Shown here piece by piece: positions 1 through 14,100 of a DNA stretch of 51,058 nucleotides (position 1 is its first letter; every line of letters begins with the position of its first letter). The notes under the pieces are model-generated. The model was not told the origin of the DNA, searched no databases, and worked only from the letters and a program-made list of their open reading frames with translations. Source of the DNA: Saccoglossus kowalevskii (taxonomy: Eukaryota > Hemichordata > Enteropneusta > Harrimaniidae); assembly GCF_000003605.2 (NCBI RefSeq), contig NW_003143840.1:31213-82270 (forward strand), in the 5' to 3' direction. The position numbers were made by a program, and so were the translations under genes.

Positions 1-1866
1 AATGTGATTCCTATACATACACAATTCAATCGATCGATACACACGTGAAGACTATGTGATTCACATACAAATACAATTCAGTCGATCATACACACATGCA
101 GACTATTTGATTCCCATACATATACAATTCAATCGATCATACACACATGCAGACTATTTGATTCCCATACATATATAATTCAATCGATCGATACACACAT
201 GCAGACTATGTGATTCCTATACATATACAATTCAATCGATCATACACACATGTAGACTATGTGATTCCTATACATATACAATTTAATCGATCGATACACA
301 CATGCAGACTATGTGATTCCCATTCATATACAATTCAATCGATCGATACACACATGCAGACTATGTGATTCCCATACAAATACAATTCAATCGATCATAC
401 ACACATGCATACTATGTGATTCCCATACATATACAATGTAATCGATCGATACATACATGCAGACTATGCAATTCCCATTCATATACAATTCAATCGATCA
501 TACACACATGCAGACTATGTGATTCCCATACATATACAATTTAATCAATATATACACACATGCAGACTATGTTATTCCCATACTTATACAATTCAATCGA
601 TCATACACACATGCAGACTGTGTGATTCCTCTACATATTCAATTTAATCGATCGATACACACATGCAGACTATGTGATTCCTATCCATATACAATTCAAT
701 CGATCATACACACTGGCAGACTATGTGATTCCCATACATATACAATTCAATTGATCATACACACATGTAGACTATGTGATTCCTATACATATACAATTTA
801 ATCGATCGATACACACATGCAGACTATGTGATTCCTATACATATACAATTTAATCGATCGATACACACATGCAGACTATGTGATTCATATACATATACAA
901 TTCAATCGATCGATACACACATGCAGACTATGTGATTCCCATACGTATACAATTCAATCGGTCGATACATACATGTAGACTATGTGATTCCCATACATAT
1001 ACAATTCAATCGATCATACACACATGCAGACTATATGATTCCCATACCTATACAATTCAATCGATCGATACACACATGCATACTGTGTGTTTCCCATTCA
1101 TAGACAATTCAATCGATCATTCATACATACATACTATGTGATTCCCATACATATACAATTCAATCGATCGATACACACATGCATACTATGTGATTCCCAT
1201 TTATATACAATTCAATCGATCATACACACATGCATACTATGTGATTCCTATACATATACAATTCAATCGATCATACACACATGCAGACTATGTGATTCCC
1301 GTACATATACAATTCAATCGATCATACACCCATGCAGACTATGTGATTCCCATAGATGTACAATTCAATCGATCATACACACATGCATACTGAGTGATTT
1401 CCATACATATACAATTCAATCGATCGATACGCACATGCTGACTATGTGATTCCTATACATATACAATTCAATCGATCATACACACATGCATACTATGTGA
1501 TTCCCATACATATGCAATTTAATCGATCGATACATACATGCAGACTATGCGATTCCCATTCATATACTATTCAATCGATCATACACACATGCAGACTATG
1601 TGATTCCCATACATATACAATTTAATCGATCGATACACACATGCAGACTATGTTATTCCCATACATATACAATTCAATCGATCATACACACATGCAGACT
1701 GTGTGATTCCTTTACATATACAATTTAATCGATCGATACACACATGCAGACTATGTGATTCCTATACATATACAATTCAATCGATTATACACACATGCAG
1801 ACTATGTGATTCCTATACATATACATTTCAATCGATCGATACACACATGCAGACTATGTAATTCAT
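1..1866. repeat. 51/52-bp satellite array, truncated at left edge
   Basis: About 36 head-to-tail monomers fill this stretch and run off the left end of the window. The core reads atgcagactatgtgattccc, then catacatatacaattcaatc, then one of two joints: gatcgatacacac (52-bp monomer) or gatcatacacac (51-bp monomer). Starts of the atgcagact motif at 96, 147, 199, 250, 302 and 354 give spacings of 51, 52, 51, 52 and 52. The array ends abruptly at about 1866, where sequence becomes unique. Monomers differ by scattered substitutions such as cccatac/cctatac and ttcaatc/tttaatc. Open frames within it exist because 51 is a multiple of three, and I do not regard them as genes. Confidence 0.97.
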
Positions 1867-4800
1867 ACTTCAGCCGATTGAAGATGCGGATATATGTAAT
1901 ACACGCACATTTAGATATAATAATTTCATCCTCACAGTATTCTTACTATAATGTTACTAGTTTTGTATTCAGTCAAAATTTCGCTTAATAAATTAAGAAA
2001 CGATGAATGTGTCACGCACAAGCATATTGCCTTTGCACTGATTATTTGAAGAATGCGTGTTTCTGGGTCATATTTGACTTGTAATCCACTAAGAATATGA
2101 AAAATGGAGGTTTTATGCCGGGGAAATCTTATCACCTTGTATATCTATGTGCATCAATTATGTCAGAAAATTTTCACTTGTTTTTGATTTATATATCTTC
2201 GTAAATAATAATTTGTTGGGAACTAAATGAATTCATGAATCTTTTTAAGCCGCCGTAACTTTTGATCTAAATGACCGATTTTCTGGATATGTGGTGTGCA
2301 CATTTCCTTTTTGTGTGACATAATATCTTAGCAACCATAGTTTACCATGATAACTATGTTCAAAAGTGCTTTTTCCATGATATAATGCGAAAAATAGCAC
2401 GGTATAAATAGCATACAGGAATAATAGCGCGGTCACATGACATTGGTATACACACAAAGTTATTATGAACAAACCAGAGGGGTGAAATCAACATTCATCA
2501 CATGATTGGGAAGGACCTATCTCTAGCAACAAAACCATACAACTAACATCGAAAATGATCAATACTGTTCATACTCGATAATACATTTTCTTGAATATTT
2601 GTTGGTGTGTATGTTCAACGAAGCGTGAGTTCAATAGCCTATTATGTCAAACCGATCATTGCTGCGTGCAGCTATATTTGATTTTCGTTATCGCATTGCC
2701 AATAAGAGGATACTACTCCCAGGTCGTTAATTCATTTTATGTCTGGTGATGTATACTGATGTTAGAGGGGGGTAGTAGAGATATAAAATATGGTAGTTAC
2801 GCTAATAATTCCGACATATAAATATATTTCATGTTGGCAATAATTTATATGTATTGATTGAACTAATGTTCACACAACGAGAATTACTAATTACCATTAG
2901 TAATGCTATTTAGTATATTTGTCTGAATTGTACTTACACAAGTATATATATCCCGATTGTAAAAAAACGATAGCTACACAGGCCATTCACTTGACATTAA
3001 GCAAATTGGTCTTATTTGATTGCACAATTCTGCTGTACACAAGATGAGCATATTATTTTAACGATGATGACAACCCGGCTTCCTATAAGAATTTATGTCT
3101 CGTGAATATTACGGGCTGGCGGGTGATCATATTAAGACAATTAAGTAAAATTCACAAAACATATGTATTCACTGTATTATGACTTGCAGCCGCTGTGACC
3201 ACAGCCCAAATGAATAGAGAGATCATATCATATATGCGTTGTTCAGTATAACAATATTTTATCAATTAGCACATTTATGACCGGATAAACTAATGCAATA
3301 TTTCAAGTATAAAATGTATCTGAACTATGGATTATGAATTATCATAGTTTTATCATGTAACATTTAAAACATGGCAGCCAGTGACGTAATTTCTATAACG
3401 CCGACTGCATGACACCATCTACTCGAGTGATATGTTTCATACCACGTTAGAATGCATGTGAAAATGTAACATATCGCTGGATAAAACACCGAATACGTTA
3501 AAAACTATAATTTATAGCAAGAACCGAGTTGTACTATTTGGCCTCAAACCATCTAATTCATTTTACAATGCCTTATTCTGAACTGGTGGTGTAGATGAAA
3601 TTATTGTAGACTCATGTAAATAATTCTATATACAAGCACGTAAATTCTGTTTAAATCACTGTGGGACTGGAACATTTTTACTACTCAATTTCCGCTGTAC
3701 ACATTTCGTGATTTATAAATGTAGTCATTGATCAATAAAGCAGATGGTTTCAGTGTTCTTCCTAAGATTTGCTGACAAGGTGGGGAGAACTCCTCCCCCA
3801 ATAATGTTTCCTATTCGTACACACCCGGGTAAATGACCCCAAAAAGACACATGAAGACATACACAGTGTGTACGTTTGCGTAAATTGTTAAATATATTGA
3901 ATATTAGAAGTATTTTTGAAAAATTGTTGTGAATGAAGTTATACTTTTTGCATTTCAAAACGGTAACCTTGTAAAAAAGATGTTCTACATCAAAAATACA
4001 TACAGTATTCAGAGCAATATTATCCTAACGTATAACACAAATAACATATGACTATGGTCTGATTTATTTAGTTCTGCCATTACATCAATAATACACTCTG
4101 TAACCTCGTTATAGCAAATTTCTGTGGGACATATACTTATTGGGTCATAGTGAGGTGTACGCAATAATTAAGCACACAATACTTTGAGTTTATTATGAGT
4201 GAGAGACATGACATGTGTTCATTACACAGTGAATAGCAATAAGCTGTACTATTTTTGTTACATTATTGACCATTTACGTGGAAGGCAGTTTACTGCATCG
4301 CTATTGAAATAGTCGCATGCAATGGAAACAGTGAACAAACAACGTAGAATAGAAAAAGTAATACATTGTGGTATGGTGACATTTGTGTCGATTTAAACCC
4401 ACAGTAATGGAATAATATTCACATGGGTGTAATTAGTTTCATTCGGTGCAACTACTCTAAGGCGAATACACCAGATAGCTATAACCTAAATCTCACGAGA
4501 TTTCAACATAGTTATAGTATCAAGCGATACATTAAACGAGATGATCTCCATGGTAACGAACACATCAGATTTTATTTATGTATGCTTGCCTATAACTTTC
4601 AAGTCTCAGTTCACTCTCTGTCACACACAACATTCTCATATTACAGAGAAATCAGAAATACTATCAGGTATTCGGTGAACATCAAATCATTCTCCCGCAA
4701 AATAACCTTTTAAACGCTCTGTATATTAGTTGTATAAGGATTGTCAGCTTTAGAAGTGGATATATCCGACACACATTCAAAAGCTGCCACAGCGATAGCG

Positions 4801-5394
4801 CGAGGGCATACCCGAAGCCAACAACTAAAAACCAGTGCCACATTTAATCAATCCAGCAGTTTCTATTTCCACATACAAATTCATTGCCTAAATGTTCATA
4901 AACCGTGTTCAAACACTATTTTACGCACGTGTTTGTTCCTTCCAAATTCTACTTCTAAACTACTTCAATGTGTAATTGACAATAATCTATCACAAATTTG
5001 TATCACAGTGTGCGTGTGTTTAAACCATACAATACATATTAACTAAACGATGAATCATTTAATTTACAACATTTGAAGCAAGCGATAACATATATACATA
5101 TGTAAAACTCCATTACAATCATTAATTACTGATTGATAAAGATAAATACACCATACCTATGTTCACAACGACTGAGTCAATAATGTAAACACTATATTGT
5201 CGTCTGCTACACTACTAACCTGATATAAACACAGACGTGATATAAACTTGATTTTTATTGTAATTCGGATGTGAATATTTTACATAACTAAAAAATCCCC
5301 AACTCTAAACAAAGACGTGCAATCATCCAAACTTGTATCCTATCTGCACATTCTGTTACTGAACATTAGTTTTTGTGATTATACCTATTTAATC
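1867..5394. other. Unique AT-rich DNA, no gene recognised
   Basis: No tandem structure, RNA gene or convincing coding region is visible in these 3.5 kb. The longest open frames (about 100 codons, near 4423-5046) have AT-driven composition, no recognisable motif and no flanking splice pattern that I could support. Confidence 0.6.
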
Positions 5395-7235
5395 ATAAAA
5401 CATATACTAGACCTATGATACTATGCAAAGGCCTGGACATCCCTTTTACCGAATCTATGATACATGCTACAGTGAAAATAACTATCTTGACATCATAAAT
5501 CAGAGTGAATATGAATGTTATTACATATACGGTCATACACTTTGAGAGTATATGCTTATGTATCTTAACATCCACTGCCACATGTAACAATCAATCTATA
5601 CAGTGAATACACTTATCTAGACATGCACCTTGACATCCACATAAAATAATTTTACTATAGTGTAGATACCTATCTAGATGTCCAAGTAACCAGTCTATAG
5701 CAGAGAAAAAATACATATCTGGACACCCACCCACGGTGCCAATGGTACAGTGTAAATACCGTCTACCGAGTCTACGCTATAATATAATTACAATCATGTC
5801 GTCTATGTCCCATGTTTATGCTACAGTGCACTCCTAGACATACACTTACCACATGACACCCATCTACCATGTATATGATACAGTGTAAATGTCTATCTTG
5901 GTGTACTTCAATAGAGTATGGTATAGTGTAAACACCTATATAGATGTCTATATATATCTGAGTACCAAATTATCGAGCCATTGTTGTAGTGTATCTATCA
6001 GCACACACACCCACCGAGTCTATGCTACTGTGTAAATACGTATCTGAAAATCTCCAAACGTACTCTATGCTACAGTATTGATACCTATTTTGACAAGCAC
6101 TTACAAGCACATCCACAAACCAATGCTGCAGTGTAAATAGTTGTAAATTGTAAATCCGTCAACCGAGCTTACTCTACAACACTATTCTTATCTGGACATC
6201 CATTTACACAGATAATGTAAACAAATAAATAAACAAATAGATAAACACATAACTATCTAGACATGCACTCACCCAATGTATGCAGCTATATAAGTACATA
6301 GATGGAGATCTACTTACCATGTCCATACCACAGTGCAAATACCTATATTGGTATATTTCACAAGAATATACTATAGTGTAAACACCTACCTAGAAGTCCA
6401 CGTCTATGCTATACAGTAAATACCAGACTGTACATCTGGCATTATAAATAATATTTGCTCGTGCACTTACCAACTTGAAGTAATTTACAGTGTAAAAACC
6501 TATCTAGACTTCGACGTACAGACCTATGCTGCATTCATTCACCCATATTTTGCTACATGTAAAGACCTATTTCGACATACATCACAAGCATAGACACTTT
6601 GTAAATAATAATCGTTATGTGAACATGCACTAACCCAGCATATGTTAGTATGTAACTACATTATTTTACAATGCCTATTCTACAACGCATATATATATCT
6701 GAATATACTCCACAAGACTATATTGTACTATAAACACATATTTAGACGCACATCTAACTAATCTATGCAAACAATGAATCTGGATATCCACTAACTGAGC
6801 ATAGGATTCAATATAAATACCTTATTTTTAAGGCTATACTATAGTGTATATACTTATTTTGAGATGTACTTACCGAGTCTATGCTACAATGCAAATAGTA
6901 ATCTGGACAAATACTTACGAAGCTTCTGCTACATTGTAAATTCTCATCTGCATAACCACTTATTATTCCTATGCTACAAGGTGAATACGTATCTAGACAT
7001 CACCTTTGAAAGTCTGCATTGCAGTGTAAATGCGTATCTGAACATCACCGACCTGAAAGTATGATAGAATCTAAACACCTGTATTGGCATACATTGAGAG
7101 CTTACTAGTATATTACAGTGTATTATACTATCCAACTGGACATATATTTACTGAGTCAAGTCTAAAGTGTGAATACCTACCTTGACATCCAGTTACTAAG
7201 TCTACGGTGTAAATTCCTCTCTGGGCATCCACTTG
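5395..7235. repeat. Decayed ~45-bp tandem array
   Basis: Roughly 40 diverged copies of a unit that can be summarised as gctacagtgtaaatacc, tatctagacatccac, ttaccgagtctat. Starts of the gctac/gcattgc block at 6883, 6928, 6973 and 7016 give spacings of 45, 45 and 43. Elsewhere the spacing varies with small indels. Monomers are far less similar to each other than those at 1-1866, so the array is old or no longer homogenised. It ends shortly before the (AT)20 tract. No coding capacity is supported. Confidence 0.85.
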
Positions 7236-7329
7236 TTTAGATGAGAGTTGAAGCGAAATCAGGTAGGAGATTCTGTCCAAAACTAGAAGTTTATGAAGGT
7301 AAATGTGATTGTACCTATCGTCATGTAGC

Positions 7330-7331
<2 letters not shown>

Positions 7332-7371
<40 letters not shown>
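7332..7371. repeat. (AT)20 microsatellite
   Basis: Forty bases of uninterrupted AT dinucleotide. A second tract of exactly the same length lies at 39617-39656. Confidence 0.97.
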
Positions 7372-7373
<2 letters not shown>

Positions 7374-8780
7374 CAGTCAATGTCTATATATCGAGTGTTT
7401 AAGCAAGTGAACTATCAGTCAAGGTTGAGTAACAATTACTGTAAAATGAAGCAATTTGGAAGAACAATTTCAATGGCGCTACTCATATCTAAGACGAAGA
7501 CAATAGTTCGACCGTTGCACCTAAGCAGTAAGAGGTATAATACAATCTACTTTTCAACGAATGAACGAAGCCGTCAGAAAAAATGTCCGCTAGAAAGGAT
7601 AACTGCAAAGAAGTTTGCCAAAGACAAGTAGAGTCAGATCATCAATGTCAAATAGAACTAGAATGTCTGCGCCGAAGTGAGTTGGATTATCTGCAACAGA
7701 GCGCATTGAATTATGTCAAACGACTAATGGAATCTAGCCTGTTGTACATCAGCAATTCAATCCCATGTTGTCGAAAATAATCATACTTTCAATGTATTCC
7801 CAGTACTCCCAGTGCATGCTTACAGTACACCTACCTACACAATGATAATATACCATATCTACATATCATAATTTGTACTGGTGCATTTAGATGAAGTGAA
7901 CTGACTGCAACTATTTTAAATTACCAGCGCTATTACATAATTGATTCTGAGAGTAATTGTGTCTTTAAGATATAACTGTTCAGGTAGTTTGACTAACAAG
8001 GTTTTATATGTGCCTAATAATGATGGTTTCTTTTTTAATATAAACAAATTGAAGGGTTATTGAAGGGATAACAACAACAATTATGGCCTGGTTAATATCT
8101 TGGGAGTCACTCAATCGATATACTAGCGATTTAGCAATTCCTGTAGTGAATGGAACAAAAATTAAAAGACTTTAAAAAAAAACAAAAAAAAAACACTTCA
8201 TTGCTTAAGAATCAGAGTGTTAACAACAATCTTGCCAAACAATATAGAACAAACACAAACGATGCTACTTCGGATGAAATCGCTATATATTCCCTAAAAG
8301 GTAGTCCAATAATGTTGATGATCTGTCTCAATGTGGGCACATATATGTCTTAACAAACGCAGTACACCTATACTGCTAGATATATCCTAAAAGGTAATCC
8401 AGTAATGCTGATGACCACTCACAATGTTAGCCCATACGTATGTATATATCGCTTGATTAATTTACGGCGCAGGCAAGTGATTTGTCATCTGAACCGATAC
8501 AATACAACATATCAAAAGCAGGGTGAGAAACATGTGCATCTTCACCACGTTAGAGTTTTAACACATTTTACTTTTCTTAGTAATTATTAGGTGCAACTGA
8601 GGAGCATATGAGGATTAGTCATCCACATGTGACAATACACCGAGATGATTAATTGTCACATCAGGGAGTCAAATCTTCATATACCCCGAAGCTTACAGTT
8701 AATAATTGTGTGTACTTGACACATTCTTGTGGCGATTTGAATATCCAAGGTCTCAGCGGTACAGTAGTAGTAGGATCAGA
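7372..8780. other. Mostly unique DNA with a diverged ~93-bp-offset duplication
   Basis: No gene is supported. Around 8282-8360 and 8375-8450 two related blocks occur in tandem, both containing cctaaaagg, then an aatgctgatga-like motif, then cacatatatgt/catacgtatgt. They look like a degenerate duplication at an offset of 93 bp. A poly(A)-rich patch lies at 8173-8195. Confidence 0.5.
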
Positions 8781-8960
8781 GACGGCGGCATTAGCTCTTG
8801 CATGAGGGTCGAGATCTGAAATCTAGACCCCCTGAAACGCTATTTCCTACATTTCGAGGGGCAAATTTTGCTGAAACAAAAGGTTTCAGCTTGATTGGGA
8901 GGGGCGATATTTTTTCGGGTGGGCGCCCGGTGCCGCCATTGACGTTGTTTAGTTTATCTG
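8780..8960. repeat. Probable dispersed repeat fragment (GC-richer patch)
   Basis: This block has a base composition unlike its surroundings. It includes gtcgagatctgaaatctaga, ccccctgaaacgctatttcc and a G/C-rich stretch gggtgggcgcccggtgccgc. It reads like part of an interspersed repeat. No terminal repeats or target duplications were found, so the class is unknown. Confidence 0.35.
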
Positions 8961-10984
8961 TCTTATCTGAACAGTACTACAGTATTGTAATATATGAGAT
9001 ATTTATCCTGTTTTCAACGTGTTTATTGACAAAATGTTTGATGTCAAGTATCTTCCGACACGATTCCACGTTTGTGTAATCATTCAAATAATGCGCTTTA
9101 TTTGTGCCAGCGATTAAAGTTGTCGTGATACTCTCTGTGTTGTACTCTGTCAGCTGCATGTGTCCTACCAGTGAAATGTCGTTGCGGTTTTCTGAATCTG
9201 TATCGAGAAAATTGTTTTCATTGTCGTAGTAATCAAATCGCCAAATCTGCCCCTACTTGGATTTTTAACATTTTGCAGTTCCATGTTCGAACTCGCTCAA
9301 AATTCGGCGGCCATCACGGTGTTTGACGTGATATATCTTCCGTGGACATGCATCAGAGGGGAATGTCGGCGTGAATTACATTAACTGTATTGTGATATAG
9401 CCCATTTCACGTGACCGGCTCAGGTTGTCGTGCTAGGTTGGGAGAGAAAACACTATTTTATTGTTGTCTACGACTTTTTGGCACAAATAATGGAATGTAG
9501 CATTGATATAATGCTCCGAATCTGTACAACTGTTACCATGACTTCCGATGATCTCTAGGTATCTTAGTTGTTATACTTTAAATATAACATGTCTCGCCGT
9601 GAACGGAAAATATAAACTCATATTGTCCAGTGTTTTCTACGCACTATGATGGTATCTGTTCACCTGCTTTCAAATATTACATTACCATATGTCCAATATT
9701 GTGAGTATTGGATATAAATATTGAACGCATACATCAAACAGTCTAATCAGCTATGACGCAGAACAGATGACCTATATAATACAAGGTTGTATGTGGATGT
9801 TATTATATTACAAATTCATGTATTACATTTAATGCTGTGTTTGTGAATGCCGAGTATGTTATTAAATAAGGTGTATTAACCGTAGTTGTCATATATACGC
9901 CTCTTATGACTGTGAAAATGATACGCAACAGGGAATCAACAAGTTCTGTCATTTAAAAAAACGGTTTGGTGAAATCGTTATAAAATTAGGATAAACAAAA
10001 CATGTTACCATTTTGAACAGCGTGTATGATGTTTTCGAGTAATTGAAGTTTTGACCTGACTGCTCTCATGAAGCATGAAGGTAATTACCTTGTCACAAAA
10101 CACACCAACTTAAAGGGTGGCGATTGCTGCGCCGCGTCCTGTTCAATATGGGACTCATATCGACGTATACAACGCACGTAAAATAAAGTGTTTGTTTACT
10201 TGAAATTCAAACATGTGCTGCGCGACGACCAGCGCCATTCAGCCATAGGTTCCAACATACAACTGTATTGTCGCATACCGTGAACTTGACCTAAGCTATG
10301 ACGGAAGTATTGTGTGTGTGTGTGTGTAACCAAGTAATAAGTGATGAAAAATAATAAAAATATAAATAAGCTGCATGCCCTGACGAATCCATTAACGTCT
10401 TTGTCATGGATTCACATCCGGGACACTCATTAATTTCCCTATCACCTGTATTGAGGGCATGTGTAAACCTACGCAATGACGCCACTATTTAGGATATAGA
10501 TATGCCAGATAAACAAAACGGAATCAAAATCGTGTCTTTCATCATTGCATTACCTGTGTATATCATGGGCACTGGTTATCGAAATCGACTCATTGCTATA
10601 TAAAATATGGCATACAACGAAACATATAAATGTCACAGATTAGGATGTTCCACAATGGGAAGCGTTATATATATGTGGTAATCGTGATACCTTCAATTCA
10701 CACAAGCATAGACTGTATTGTTTTGATTCAAAAATACATTGAGTAGTATGGAAAGAATAATATTTTTATTTACATGCAGTGAATATCTGGTCGTATTAAG
10801 ATTATACACTGAAGACATATTCTTGTTTGCATGCCTCGTATAGTTTCCTTGCAACATTAATTACACATACAAACAGTCAGTTCTCATATGCAATTGGTTA
10901 TTGCAGGCTTATAGAAGTACGGTATAAATTGATGATTAAAACACACAATGTAATATGCAGGAGACGCTTGTTCAATTATAAAAG
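8961..10984. other. Unique DNA, no gene recognised
   Basis: I see no convincing exon, RNA gene or long repeat. A short (GT)n tract lies at about 10311-10328. A small hairpin, ccaatattgtgagtattgg, lies near 9691. Confidence 0.5.
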
Positions 10985-11199
10985 CTAAGCGGTCCAAGTG
11001 TTGCGAGATTGTAACAATTTCAACACATCACCATATTTGTATGCATTGTGTAGATCCTGGTTGATCTTGAATTGACAATTCCAATTAAAGTAATTCCCTT
11101 CGCACATATTGCTATTCGATTTCCATCTTGTTTTCCAGACAGAAAACCGATTTGTAAGCCTTAATTGACCTAACCCCTGGCGTAGCGCTCTGCTCACCA
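10985..11199 (-). CDS. Candidate 3'-terminal exon, unknown protein
   Basis: On the minus strand a pyrimidine-rich acceptor (aatctatctctcgacag) ends at 11200. It is followed by an open frame of about 70 codons running to a TAG at 10985-10987. The encoded peptide is basic at first and then aromatic- and Asn-rich (NMCEGNYFNWNCQF, then DLHNAYKYGDVLKLLQ). I do not recognise a family. It could equally be a chance open frame. The acceptor quality and less AT-driven composition are the only reasons to keep it. No upstream exon was identified. Confidence 0.2.
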
Positions 11200-14100
11200 C
11201 TGTCGAGAGATAGATTCCGACTTGTTATCAAACCTGAAAGTCTACAAATTAAGGTCCATCTCGTCCACTGGTTTTAAGGGATCAGTGTCACGGGGAATCC
11301 AGCTCTCTGATGGATTCGTTATGGATTTGGTTGACCTGATTAGAAACAGTTTGACCTCTTGATTACCATGGGAAAGCACAGGATTATCTAACTATATTGA
11401 AAGTCTTCAAATTTGAATAGAGCATAGTCAAATGCTAAACAACAAACAAACAAACTATTATTTTTTATTTAAATAATCATATAATATGTAGTTCGAAAAT
11501 ATGAAATATATATATTAACACTATTTTTTAAAAGTTAATAAAAATTCAAATTATTTATGTATGTCGCCATGTTGTCATAATATGTATGAACTTGTCATCA
11601 TTATCACATTCAAGAAGTAAACAAACTGTTTATTGATAAACAGTCTTTTATATTGACTTTTCTCTATCATTATTATGATCACTTATTTTGATCTATAATT
11701 TGCTGCTATATGATCACTCGATTGCATTTCATTACAATAATATTGTATTTGGTTTCTCAAATTATTTCTGCTTTGATGTCGGCCATTGTGGATATTTGTC
11801 ACATATTCACTGAATACTCGTTGCTTGTATACATAATCCCAACCAATCACAATGTCTCTTGAATCGTTATTGGCATCATAATACAATTAACTGAAATGGT
11901 ATTACAATAAAAATATAATTCTTATTTCAATAGTTCTAAATTCTATAACAGTGACACTGGGTTTAACAACTCCGACAAAAGTATGTAAGCATTCTACACT
12001 ATTTTCTGCAATTACACATTTTAGTTATTTTATGAAAGTATTACCCAAGCTGCTGTTAACAAATAACACATTATCGGACTCAATATATGATTATGTTTCT
12101 CATAAACTCACCGATGTCTAAATTTAGTGTTGTATATGCACAAACCAAACAGATAATGTAGACAATCAATATATATGTCACTTCTAGATAATAAATATTA
12201 CATTAATGACACGTGTAACTAAAAACAAACTTACTATAAATCAACAATTAGGAAAAGTGCACACTCACACATTGGTGAAACTCATGCTACGTTAAGTTTA
12301 ATTGATCGGTTATTTTTCCTATATATGTTGGGATGTTTGCACGTCTGTCATCAATCATCGTAGAATGCCATGTGTTAACGTTGAAATAACATATACTCAT
12401 GCAAAACAATCAACACCGTTTGTAAACTTTTTAAAATAATACACGAATAACGTGTGTACAATATTATTTTGTGTATTATGTATATCTATATATATCTATA
12501 TGCATCTCATTCACAATCACGCAAGTTTAATTAAACCAAATCACATATACATACATATCACCCATCGAGACTATTTTTAATCAATTTAAGTAGTGATGAT
12601 GAAACAATGCAATATTTAAACTAACTTTTGAATCGTTGAGTAATATAAACTACTGTCACGTCAGCTGATATGCATGCCCATGTTGTTATCCCGTACTACC
12701 ATTATATGATATACTAAATATGGGTATACACTTTAACGTTCATACATGACTGGTTTCCTTTATTGAAATAGTCGGCAATGGTTTCAATGTCAGAACACTC
12801 GCTCGTTGTGATTAGTATTTATATGAGAGTGACCTCATTCCCATTGAACACAGACGATATCTCTAGAGAGCACAATGCTTCTTTTCGCAATGCGTAGCCA
12901 ATGTTTTTTAACATGAACCATTCTGACATTTGCAGTAATTTGTACATCACCATAATGTGAGTAACGAAGATGCGATGTGATTTCATCGCTCTGGGCAGTT
13001 CAACCGTCTGATTATACATCAATCTGATCGTATCATGAGAACTAAACACATAATGTTTCAGACAATACGATATTTACACTTTTTAACATTTCAAATTACT
13101 ACACACAATACATATAAGTACATTTGAATGTTTTCTGTTTCTAAAGTTTCCGGCGAACATGAAAGTAAATCCGACAAATGCGGTTTCTAATAAATACTCA
13201 CACCAAGAGAGTTGGTTCGGTCATTTAAATTACATGATCATACACTTTGTCTGGCGGCGTCTAAATGGTATTTCTTAACATGTGTAGGGACTCTTTGAAG
13301 GATTAGATACTGTTCCATTCAACTCATTGCAGATTGTACTGCGTTGCAATGAAGCTTAATAAATACACGTGTGCAAGCTCGGATACCCTTCACAGAGTTA
13401 CATGTTTTGTGCACGTTGGTCTTTATTCCTTGCTGCTTGTTATTGAATCATATTACCCTAAGCATGTGTATCCGTCTTTTATCAATCTAAATCTACTAGT
13501 AAATCCCAACCATTTCAATTGCCTTTGAAGCAGAGGTATCTCTCCACAGATTTGACATCATGATTCAGGACTTAGACTTAGCGTACATCATTAGGGTATG
13601 GCAGTACGAGGATGTTTCACCCACAGGCAGTTTCTCTCGAGATACCGTAGTTTAAAAGCAGCAATATGGTCATTGGTTACACTAATTAGTCGATATTGAC
13701 ATGTATTCATAAATTGTGTTGAACTAATTTTGGAATATATAACGGCGAAATATTGCCTTTCATTTATTCTGAATATGAACCCCAACGTTCGGAAATACAA
13801 ATATATTTTCAGAAGATATATAGCATTCGCGTTGGTATTATATAGAAGATAATACCACCTATGATTATTGTGGATAAGTAATATACACTGACTTCAATTA
13901 GCTAATAAATACACCATTCATAACAGTTGAATTTATCCAGTTGTTGTCATATTTAGCTGTGAAATCTATCGTACCTAATATTTCAACCATGACATAGGAT
14001 TAAGAATGACGAAATAGATTACCTGTAATGACTGTAACGTGTAATGGGATGCGTAGATGGGGCAGATTATTTCTCGAGTGCTGGTAACGCAAAGTGACAA

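Noticed and set aside
932..1449. Overlapping open frames of up to 120 codons in the left satellite
   Set aside because: They follow directly from a 51-bp period (17 codons) and disappear where 52-bp monomers shift the frame. There is no sign of coding selection.
7583..7780. 65-codon plus-strand ORF, Cys- and Leu-rich
   Set aside because: It overlaps another frame of similar length. It only vaguely recalls repetitive coiled segments linked to some transposons. No splice or promoter context was found.
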